Shown here piece after piece: positions 55,513 through 64,000 of a stretch of 64,000 nucleotides of DNA; the first letter of the stretch is position 1; each line of letters opens with the position of its first letter. The stretch is from Taudactylus pleione. Lineage: Eukaryota; Chordata; Amphibia; Anura; Myobatrachidae. Below the pieces are notes generated by a model. It did not search any database. It had not been told where the DNA came from and saw nothing but the letters and a program-made list of their open reading frames with translations. A program made the translations under genes and the position numbers. The DNA lies in contig JAUIMM010000211.1 of assembly GCA_031769625.1 (NCBI GenBank), positions 10,063,001-10,127,000 on the forward strand. The letters run 5' to 3'.

Positions 55513-56479
55513 CTGTCTGATGAAGGACGATGTCAGTGTTTTTTTTTTTTATAAAATGGAAAAATAATTCATGTCATTTATTGCAACGTGCATGGGAAGT
55601 AAAGTCCATTCATTGATTTATCTCCTTCCACAAATACTTTAATATGAAGAAATAAAAATAAAAAGGTGATTCTTGATTACAAGGTCCACAGGAAATCCTT
55701 CTGGGCTCGGTTTCAGCATCCAGGTGTCACTGTTGCTTTTGCTGTCTATACAAAATGTTTATATGGAATTATCATGAGGCTGTAGCTGACTACAGATATT
55801 TTAGCATCATCTCCATACAACATTGTGTCATTACTCCAGGCAGCTACTGTATGTCGGCAGATCATCACTTCCTCCCCATCACCAGTATGAAGGTCACTGT
55901 AACAGGCCCTAGAAGGCTGTGATGAGAGCTTTCATGCTGGTGACATCACCCACCAGTATCTAGACCACAGGCAATATCATGTTTTGTATAGCTTTTATTG
56001 CTGTTATAATAATACAAGCACATAAACATGTAATATTCTGTATAATCCCATAATTCAATATCAGTCCAAGAGGTTTTACATTCCGTGTGCTCCTGATAGG
56101 TTTGAGTCCAAAGTACGATCTGATCCCAAGAGCTGACGTATATTGCACTGATGTCCATGAGGAGCATGTCTGCTGGGTAAAAGAACAAGAAGAGAAAAAC
56201 TTTAAACATGTCTAGAACACAAATATCACCCCCAAGGTTGTATACGAGCCTGAGCCTGTCTCATAGTGAATTATGAAAAGAATCTGGTGCACCAGAGATA
56301 ATGGAGCAGGGTGTGCCGCAAGTAATTAAGCAGTGCCCACTACTTCTTGTAGGTATAAATGCAATAATACAAAATAACTGCGCTCACCCCTAAAGTGTTC
56401 TGGGTGATAGTCAGTCCTAAGAATACGATGTTAATCTGTATGGTCTGATTATGATAACCTGTAATTCATCTCAAAAGAC
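55513..56479. other. Unique-looking sequence with a possible minus-strand terminal exon
   Basis: On the minus strand TTCTTGTTCTTTTACCCAG (about 56188-56170) is a good splice acceptor, followed by about 200 bp open in two frames and then CAATAAAAGC near 55990, a polyadenylation-like word. I cannot identify a protein. Confidence 0.25.
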
Positions 56480-56482
56480 TGA

Positions 56483-57200
56483 GGGCCTGATTCAGAGGCG
56501 CTGGCAAATAGCGAGCGCTCGCTCTGAATCAGGGCCGCCTGTTTTTTGTTTTGTTTTTTGGCAGGCCTCCAGGCCGCTCGCTAAGCTGTGGGTGACCACC
56601 CACAGCTTTAGCAGACCCTCCAACATGACCTGTTCCATTAGGTACAGAATGCTCTGCTCCTGGACTTCCCTTTTGATTCATGATTGCAGCCACCTGTGCT
56701 AAAACACCTGTCTCATCAATTACCTAGTTCAACACAGGTGATCATTAATTAGGTGGGAAATCCAGGAGCAGAGTGTTTTGTACCTAATGGAACGGGTCAT
56801 GTTGGAGGGTAGGCTTTAGCTGGGGGCCAGGTGATGGTCGCGATGGTCGCCATCGGGCTTGCGATGAGACCCTTGTGGTAGGGTCTCGTCCACCGCAAGC
56901 CCCTGTGAACTCACTGCTCTAATAGAGCAGGAAGTTCACTACTAACATCACGTGTGATGTCAGCAGGGCCGCCCCCAAACGGCAGGCGTTCCTTCGGGAA
57001 CGCCTTCGTTTGGCCAGCTACCCCAGCTGACCCGCCTACAAAACAGGGCGAGCTGACGATCAACATCGCCAGCCTCCCCGTTTTGCTGCGAACCCCGAGC
57101 GAGTGAAGTTCTCACTCGCTCCAGGGCTTGCGTTTGCACTACCCGGCCATTGACCTGCTTACGAGCGCTATGCGCTCGCAAGCGGGTCTGAATCAGGCCC
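56483..57200. mobile_element. Serial-hairpin MITE, family 1, copy 4 (718 bp with insertion, TSD TGA)
   Basis: Ends GGGCCTGATTCAGAGGCG and GGTCTGAATCAGGCCC, flanked by TGA (56480-56482, 57201-57203). Same hairpin order as copy 2, diverged in the way copy 3a is. The stem 56905-56939 has A56909/T56935 where copy 3a has G26518/C26544. Interrupted by a hAT-type MITE at 56613-56812. Confidence 0.85.
56613..56812. mobile_element. hAT-type MITE (200 bp, TSD GCTTTAGC) nested in the hairpin MITE
   Basis: AGACCCTCCAACATGACC at left and GGTCATGTTGGAGGGTAG at right form long TIRs (about 50 bp with GTTCCATTAGGTACA and CTCTGCTCCTGGA). Perfect 8-bp TSD GCTTTAGC (56605-56612, 56813-56820). Confidence 0.88.
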
Positions 57201-57356
57201 TGAATCCCAATTAGTAATAAATCAATTTAATGTATTGATAGAGTAAAAAACATGTACATGCGAATAGCTCATGAACAGGATGCCTGGATGGCAACAATAT
57301 TGCATATAAAATTGATAGCAGATGGATCGAATGCCTAGCAATTGGTAAATAGGTAC

Positions 57357-57634
57357 CAGAGCCGTAACTAGACTTTTTGGTGCCCTGTGCCAGAAAGAGC
57401 ATTGGCGCCCCCCTCATTTTTCAAAGGGACATGATGCACCCAAAAAAGGGCCATGGCTTCATGGGGAAGGGCCAGGGAAGAGATAGGGGAGGCCAGGAGA
57501 TGCTGGGGATGAAATAAAAGGAAGCTACAAGCAAGAATGATAATAAACAGAAATTTGACAGGCTCAAACAGCGCCCCCTGCCCTGTGGTGCCCTGTGCGA
57601 TGGCACCGGCCGCACTACCCTAGCTACGGCCCTG
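57357..57634. mobile_element. hAT-type MITE (278 bp, TSD ATAGGTAC)
   Basis: CAGAGCCGTAACTAGA at left, CTAGCTACGGCCCTG at right, perfect 8-bp TSD ATAGGTAC (57349-57356, 57635-57642). Confidence 0.9.
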
Positions 57635-57642
57635 ATAGGTAC

Positions 57643-58435
57643 TAGCCGTCTAGCAAAATACATACCATAATAATCATGCAGATATACATTAATTTCATCA
57701 CAGGTGACGAGAGAAAAGTCAAATGTCTTTGAACTCAAAGTCAGCAGTGGCGGTGCCAAGTGGCAGTAGGATTTAGGTGGGCGGCGGTGTCCTGCTTCAT
57801 ACTTATGATCCCTTAGTTGTTAATCAAGTGAAAGACAAGCAGCACATTGGTACCTTATCCTTAGAACCAATCCCGTGTGGCGTGGTGGATACTGCTGGTG
57901 CTTGGAGTGATGGAGTCCAGACTGACTTTGCAGGGGATGCAGCAAACGGCGCACTTTTTAAAGGTGATCCACTGGGCGTCTTCCTCTGCTTGGGGTCTGT
58001 GGCTGGAGTGGCACTGTCGCAGGTCTCAAAGGTACGGGTTCAGCACGGGGGGGTTTCTCCCTCATCTCTTACGAGTGCATGGCTCGACTCCGTGGAATTC
58101 ACAGCTGATTGCCTCTTTACTTCTGGGTGGTATAGGATACAGTCTGGTCACGTGACTCGGCTGAGCGAATGAACGCTAGGTACTCAATGTGTTTGTTAGG
58201 GTCTGGATAGCATGCAGTGTGCCCAACGCGTTTCCATCTTGTGGTCTTCCTCTGGGGGTGTGTGCTTGCTGGGCTTGGCTGATGGCTGTTTAAATCCTGC
58301 ATGGAGTTTGGTTCGATTGGTTTGTGCTGTCAGTCATTGTAGTTCAGCCCTTCAATCAGTGGCCATTTTGTTGTAGACATGGCAGTAAATGGTATCTCAT
58401 TCTGTCCGTCTTATGGAGCGTACACACGGTCAGAT
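57643..58435. other. No gene seen
   Basis: Frames of 92-131 residues overlap in two phases between 57777 and 58172 without recognisable domains; coding status unsupported. Confidence 0.4.
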
Positions 58436-58769
58436 TTGTCAGACTTGTCAGATTTGTCAGATGAACGACTGAACGATTAAACGATTTGAACGATTTGGAC
58501 GATTTGACCAAAGTTTTGAACGATTTGGACGATTTGAACGATTGAACGATTTTTGACTGCATTAAAATGAATGGAATCGTCCAAGTCTGACTGCAAACCC
58601 ATCAGATGTCAGATATCGTTATCTGACAAACGGGAACGCGCATCGTTGATCGTCCATCGTTCAGGCATGTCAGATATGAACGATTTTTCATCAGATATGA
58701 ACGACTGAACGATTTTTAAATCGTTATCGTCCATATCTGAAGAAAAAATCTGATCGTGTGTATGCACCT
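58436..58769. mobile_element. MITE with CGATTT-rich interior (334 bp, TSD TTA)
   Basis: TGGAGCGTACACACGGTCAG at left pairs with CTGATCGTGTGTATGCACCT at right; TTA flanks (58433-58435, 58770-58772) suggest PIF/Harbinger. The interior repeats GAACGATTT, GGACGATTT and TCAGATATGAACGA many times on both strands, so it can fold extensively. Confidence 0.85.
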
Positions 58770-58845
58770 TTAGAAAGGGTTGATCAACCATTTTGGTGGT
58801 GATATTCTGATGTTACAATCTGATGCTATAATTAATTGTCTCAAA

Positions 58846-59710
58846 GGGCTCTATTTATTAACATTATTTTTACTAAAATAAAGTGGAAAAGTTATTACAG
58901 GGCAATTGGAGTAGAATTAGTAAAATTCTACTCCAACCCCTAAGTATCACTTATTTTTAGTAAAGCAGATCGCATTTCCCATAATTGTAATGGGAAATGT
59001 GATCCGACCAGAGTTACTAAAAATAAATTGTAAAAAAATACCGGGGGAAGCCCTGTGATAATAACGCCACCTGGAGGTGGCGTTATCCAGGGTCTCCCCC
59101 GGGTACTGGGCTCCCACTCTGCTCTAACGGGGAGAGCAGAGGCGGGAGCCGGTACCAGTAATCAGCTATGTGGTCTAAACAGACCGCAAGCTGATTGCTG
59201 TAAAAAAAGAAATAAAAAATTGAAACATTTTTACTTACCTAAATCCAGGGACCGGTGATCGGGCCTCCGGTGATGGCTCCTCTCCGGTCAGCTGGTCTCC
59301 CACAGTGCACTGCGGCCCGGTCTTCAGGTGATCGGCTCCCAGTGCAGTATGGGAGATCACCTGATCGGGAAGCCCGGAGAAGATCACCGGAGGCCAGGAG
59401 GATGCAGGTAAGTGTAATGAAGGGAGGGGGGGGGGCCGCAATTGCGGGGGGCTGGGCTTAGCGTCGGTGGGGGGTAGTAGCGACGGTGGGTCGGCGCATG
59501 TGCGGACTCTTAGTCGCGGTATTTTTTCCGAAAATACTGCGACTAGAGTGCGGATGGGATCCGCAGGGACAGAGCTTTATCACAAGCTCTGTCCCTGCAA
59601 GGGGTTTGTAGTAAATCCCTGTGATATTACCTGAATTCGCAATGCGAATTCACTCGGTAATATCACACTACAATCCGCATTCAATATGCGGATTGTAGTA
59701 AATAGAGCCC
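58846..59710. mobile_element. Serial-hairpin MITE, family 2, copy 2 (865 bp)
   Basis: Opposite orientation to copy 1. Ends GGGCTCTATTTATTAAC and GTAGTAAATAGAGCCC. Outward splice-donor consensus at 59233-59240 (minus) and 59406-59413 (plus). No matching TSD (CAAA versus ATAG). Confidence 0.85.
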
Positions 59711-59808
59711 ATAGTGAGATTGGAGCTTTCCCTGCTCAGTTACCTCTCATTTACTTCTTACTGTAATTATCAGAATGAGACATTGAGCAGTTGTTAGAGA
59801 TGTGGCAT

Positions 59809-60202
59809 GGGCGGGATGCACTATGCTGCCAAATGCGGTCAGACCTCCGAAAATGCAGTTTTAGGAGGTTTGGCGACAATTACCGCATGCACCAAGCGCT
59901 TTTCAGAGATAGCGCATTTTAACAGAAGCCTATATTATTGGAGATTTACCCGAGAGGGCTGCAATAGGATTGTTCCCAGGGTCCCCAGTGACTCAGGCAT
60001 GCGATGGCCAACGGCTGCACATGCACAGATCTACTACCGGGGAACTTCTGGGCCATAAACCAGGAAGTCCCAGGCACTACAAAGGGCAGGTCTCCTTTGC
60101 TAACATGTACATGCATACAGTGTTACTAAACGCTGGCGTGCATGCAATCATTGGCGTAAAGCGTCGCATCCGAAATGTGATGCTTGAGGCATCCCGCCCA
60201 GT
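59809..60202. mobile_element. MITE with GCGGGATGC/GCATCCCGC ends, copy 2
   Basis: GGCGGGATGCACTATG at left and GAGGCATCCCGCCC at right. Interior related to 55100-55512. Confidence 0.7.
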
Positions 60203-60234
60203 GTGTTTGAACTTGAAGCTTTGTTTTATACTGA

Positions 60235-60440
60235 TACTGACTGAGAGGAGCCTACAGATACAGAAATGACTGAGAGGCAGATACAGACATGTGATTTATG
60301 CTGACTGAGAGGAGCCTACAGATACAGACATGTGATTTATACTGACTAAGAAGAGCCTACAGATACAAAAAGAAAATAAACAACTGTGTCACTGCTACAT
60401 GACCAAGCAAAACACGGAGAGAGAAACACGGAGAGAGAAA
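60235..60440. repeat. Short tandem repeats
   Basis: Three to four units with CTGACTGAGAGGAGCCTAC and AGATACAGACATGTGA at roughly 45-60 bp spacing, then ACACGGAGAGAGAA twice. Confidence 0.7.
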
Positions 60441-60448
60441 CACATAGG

Positions 60449-61300
60449 GCTCTATTTATTAACATTATTTTTACTAAAATAAAGTGAAAAGGGGTGTTTT
60501 CACACCCTTTTCACATTATTTTAGTATCACCTATAGTTATTACAGGGCAATTGGAGTAGAATTCGTAAAATTCTACTCCAACCCCTAAGTATCACTTATT
60601 TTTAGTAATCAGATCGCATTTCCTATAACTGTAATGGGAAATGTGATCCGACCAAAGTTGCTAAAAATAATTGTGAAAAAATACCGGGGCAAGTCCTGTG
60701 ATAATAACGCCACCTAGAGGTGGCGTTATCCAGGGTCTCCCCCGGTTACCGGACTCCTACTTTGCTCTAACGGGGAGCCAGAGCCCGGAGCCGGTCCCAG
60801 TGATCAGCTGATACACTGCAAAAAAAAAAATTCACTTATCTGACTCCAGGGACTGGTGATCGGGGCTCCGGTGATGTCTCCCTTCCGGTCAGCTGGTCTC
60901 TCATGCTGCACTGCGGCCCGGTCATCAGGTGACCGTGTCCCAGTGCAGTATGGGATGTCAGCTGACCGGAGGCATGGAAGATATCACCGGAGCACCGATG
61001 ACTGCAGGGAAGTGCTATTAAGGGAGGGGGGGTCGTGGGGGGTCCGTGATTGCGTGGGATGCGGCTTAGTGTCGGGGCGGGGCTTAGCGCCGGGGGGTAG
61101 CAGCGACGGTCAGTCGACGCATGCGTGGGGAACTAGTCACGGTATTTTTTTGCGAAAATATCGTGACTAGAGTGCGGAGGGATTCGCAAGGACAGAGCTT
61201 TCTCGCAAGCTCTGTCCCTGCAAGGGATTTTTAGTAAATCCCTCTGATATTGCCTGAATTCGCAATGCAAATTCAGTCGGTAATATCACACTACACACTA
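60449..61300. mobile_element. Serial-hairpin MITE, family 2, copy 3 (right end lost)
   Basis: Begins GGGCTCTATTTATTAAC; stems AAAAGGGGTGT/ACACCCTTTT, GGAGTAGAATT/AATTCTACTCC, GATAATAACGCCACC/GGTGGCGTTATC, GACAGAGCTT/AAGCTCTGTC. It ends near ACTACACACTACAAATGC without the GAGCCC terminus. Both splice-donor sites are mutated here (ACTTATCT near 60834; AGGGAAGT near 61007). Confidence 0.82.
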
Positions 61301-62194
61301 CAAATGCTTGACTTTAGAGTGAGTGTGGCCAGTCCATGAAGAGGGCATAATTAGTACTTATCCAGCTTTAATATGTAGACGCAGATCACACAGTCACTGT
61401 CCAGTTTATTCACGGAACAGAGGCCAGGAAATCTGCAACAGAACACACAGACCCTGGACTCCACCTACTAAGCGGACTTGATAGGCAACCATTTTGACAG
61501 CCGCTTCCTCATCTTACCCTCTGAACGGCGTCCAGGGCACTGCAAGTGATGCACAGTTCTCACAGCATTTGGGATGTATCGGGTTTTGTGCACTGTAACT
61601 GGATTAGCGGTGCAGGATTACAGATCCCAAGTGATGCACAGACAGCATATGCAAATGACATTAGTACACGGATAATTAGGGAAAGGTTACATTTGCAGCC
61701 GTAATTGCTATTCATCACCAGTCTGCTTTGTAGCTGAATCTGTCTGCCGGGCATCAGTGTCTATTACAAATACCCATTGTATACATATTGGCAGCTTGGC
61801 TGAGTACATATTTTATCCTTGACTGAAACACTTAAACCCAGAGAGACAGAAGGTTCCTTTAGGGCTCTGGGTAGGATTTGGATGACATTATCTCACGAGT
61901 AGCAGTTTCACAACCAGCAATAAAAACAAATCTGCAATAATAACACTGTGATTAAATTCTAGATAACGAAAATGAAAACAAGTTCCGACACTCCATGGAT
62001 TTAGCAGTTTAGCTGGAGAGCTATTCATTATTATATTAAAGAGGAATTCCACGTTTGGGAGGGATCTGCAGCCCCAAACATGAAGGGGTAGCTCTGGGGA
62101 TGGCCTAGGTGGCACTCTCACCCTCTGGGGGTTGCGCCCCACCCATGCTGATTTTTACTTTAGCAGCCAGAGCCCCAAGAGGAGGAGTCACGTG
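61301..62194. other. No gene seen
   Basis: Unique-looking AT-moderate sequence with no supported feature. Confidence 0.45.
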
Positions 62195-62600
62195 GTTGGT
62201 GGTATACATTTAGGAAGCCGGCGGATGGAATGCCGACCGCCAGCTTCCAGACAATTTAATCCCGACGAGGGACGAATGACAGGCGTCTAAATCTAGATTA
62301 GGCACCCTCGGGGGGAGGTTAGGGTTAGGCACCCCCCCGGGGAACTTATGTTTAGGCAGTGTGGAAGGGGGGGTTAGGTTTAGGCACTTAGAGGGGAGAT
62401 TAGGGTTAGGCACAGGGGGGGAGGTTAGGGTTAGACACCCCTAAGGGAAGGTTAGGGGGAAAAATAGGTTAGTTGATACTTACCTAGGGACGATCATGAT
62501 TTCCTCCTCTGTCGGCCAGCCGATGTCGGGATTTGAACCGCCGGCCAGGGGTCCAGCGGTAATTCATACCGATTCCACGGGGGGGTTGGTAACACAGCTG
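62195..62600. mobile_element. Short element with telomere-like array (third copy)
   Basis: Left part GGAATGCCGACCGCC and AATCCCGACGAGGGACG, array GGTTAGGGTTAGGCACC at 62285-62470, then ACTTACCT (62478-62485) and GCCGATGTCGGGATTTG, resembling the flanks of 27735-31130 and 52686-54165. Ends not exact. Confidence 0.5.
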
Positions 62601-63091
62601 GATGTGTGACATTAGTCGCCCTGCTGATGCATCAAGGTACATTACCGGAGTCGCTTGTAGCAACTTTTTATTCGCAGTCTGATTGATTGTTGGAGCATTT
62701 GTGGGAGGTAGCGGGGAGTGGGGGCAAAGAATACGGACGCGTCGCAACTGTTATAACAGGTGGGCGTCTCATTACATCTCATTACATCTCCCATCGGCTG
62801 CGACAACTGCAGTTTGGTCAATTAAATGGAAAATGGAAACACATCTTTAAAAAGAAGAGTCACTTTCCCAGCTAGAGCACCAGGGCCTGCAATGAGATGG
62901 AGACTGGGTAGGAGAGTCCCTACAATATATCACTAGGATTAGTGACCCCAAGGTGAAAGGTTGCCCATTTGTGAGACCATGCCTGACTGCTGCTACCTGT
63001 TCTCAAATCATTTGCAACCACTGATTTTCCCCAAACTGCATCACATTTAGGAGAGTTAAGAGCAAATAAAGTTCCCGGGTTCAAACTGTTC
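62601..63091. other. No gene seen
   Basis: No supported feature. Confidence 0.45.
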
Positions 63092-63099
63092 AGAGGAAG

Positions 63100-63538
63100 C
63101 AGGGCCAGATTAAGGGGGGGGGGTGACAGGGGCGGTCGTCCCTGGGCCCCCACACACGGAGGGGCCCCCACACAGGGTCAGTGTCACCCTGCTGAGAACA
63201 GGTGTCTAGTGACACCTGTCCCCGGACTGAGGCTCACTGCCGCGATCCGCTGTTAATGTATGTAGCAGCACAGTCAGTGCCACTGCATACAGCGCAGAGC
63301 GGCTCCCGAGTCTTCTCACCGGTGCCATGTGACACATTATGTCCGCGACGCCGATGAGAGGACCAGGGAGCAGCTCCGCCGGGAGGAGGTCACGCCCGCA
63401 CGCCGGCACTCAGGTAAGTCAGCGGCGAAGGCTTTGGGGGTAGGAGGGCAGAAGGCTTAGGGGGAAGCTCCGTGTGGCTTGAAGGGGCCCCCACAATTTA
63501 GTTTCCCTTGGGCCCCCACAAGCCTTAATCCGGCCCTG
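63100..63538. mobile_element. hAT-type non-autonomous element (439 bp)
   Basis: CAGGGCCAGATTAAGG at left, CCTTAATCCGGCCCTG at right; flanks AGAGGAAG and AGGGGAAG agree at 7 of 8. Contains a plus-strand splice-donor consensus at 63412-63419 after a GC-rich block. Non-coding. Confidence 0.85.
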
Positions 63539-63546
63539 AGGGGAAG

Positions 63547-64000
63547 TAACATAATGGGCACTTTCATGCTCAGCATTGTGCGGCGGCACACGTCCTTGCC
63601 CAGCTGTAAACCCCCAATGTAATAGAGCAGGTCATTGTGTCTGAGTAGAATGAAAAGCAGTGCAGTATTTGTCCTGCCCATAGGCAGGGGATGTAGTGCA
63701 CACGGGCCCCTAGGTCCAGGGGGGCCCACACTGCACACCCTCTACCCAGACATTATACTTACCTTTTTGGTGTCTCAGCTGCAGAAATATCCAGGAAAAG
63801 GATGCGCCCACCATTTTCTTGTAGACCTGCGCATGCACTGCAGAGTAACCACTGGGAACATGGCGTAGATGCAATGTTCTCAGAGACCTGAGCATGCATA
63901 GTAGGCTATGGCACAGTGCCGGAGTCTACTTTTCAAGTCCACCGGTGAGAGTGTGAAGGCCGCACAGAGACTCAGGGCCACCGACAGCCGCATCGGTCAC
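63547..64000. other. Repeat-like sequence running off the window
   Basis: GGCAGGGGATGTAGTGCACA followed by CGGGCCCCTAGGTCC, and a minus-strand splice-donor consensus at 63757-63764, suggest another non-autonomous element whose right end is outside the window. Confidence 0.4.

Noticed and set aside
57777..58172. 131-residue open frame
   Set aside because: An overlapping 92-residue frame is equally open; no domain, splice site or start context favours coding.
62525..62550. tRNA gene (minus strand)
   Set aside because: GGTTCAAATCC matches a B-box, but no A-box or cloverleaf could be drawn around it and the word belongs to the flank of the array-bearing element.

Overview
The window looks like intergenic heterochromatin-type DNA from a large vertebrate genome. 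I infer an amphibian, most likely a frog, from the mix of GIY-YIG Penelope-like elements, BED-finger hAT transposons, Tc1-like relics, dense MITE families and telomere-like minisatellites. No host protein-coding gene can be supported. Almost every base that can be explained belongs to a transposable element, a tandem array or a nested combination of the two. Family assignments rest on protein motifs, terminal inverted repeats (TIRs) and target-site duplications (TSDs) read directly from the sequence; no database was searched.

Layout. 1-690 is a telomere-like minisatellite. 2919-7917 is a three-layer nest: a non-autonomous hAT-like element, a second one inside it, and inside that an inverted-repeat Penelope-like element (PLE1). 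9353-9835 is a solo PLE terminal region with a hammerhead-ribozyme-like core. 9980-18203 is a head-to-head pair of related PLE copies (PLE2 minus, PLE3 plus), each broken by a later DNA transposon. 18987-20524 holds two MITEs. 20847-25605 is a complete but dead hAT (hAT1) with an 8-bp TSD. 26248-27104 is a composite hairpin MITE. About 27735-31130 is a telomere-like array split by a hAT-like element that itself contains a PLE fragment. 32838-39910 has scattered MITEs, a minisatellite-bearing element and a Tc1 transposase relic. 40190-48251 is a second hAT copy (hAT2) whose 5' leader has grown into about 29 tandem 155-bp units. 48252-64000 holds further hairpin MITEs, a second telomere-like array and many hAT-like MITEs.

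How the parts relate. The autonomous coding sequences seen are PLE reverse transcriptase/GIY-YIG endonuclease, hAT transposase (BED finger, catalytic core, dimerisation domain) and a Tc1/mariner fragment; all are damaged. The non-autonomous elements fall into an 8-bp-TSD group that hAT enzymes could mobilise and a 3-bp-TSD group resembling PIF/Harbinger. Insertions within insertions give a relative chronology.

Most notable observations: (1) MITEs built almost entirely from consecutive perfect hairpins, with paired compensatory base changes between copies; (2) a satellite array with higher-order structure growing out of a hAT leader; (3) exact AGGTAAGT splice-donor sequences about five times over chance, all inside repeats; (4) hammerhead-like motifs at every PLE locus; (5) PLE loci arranged as inverted repeats.
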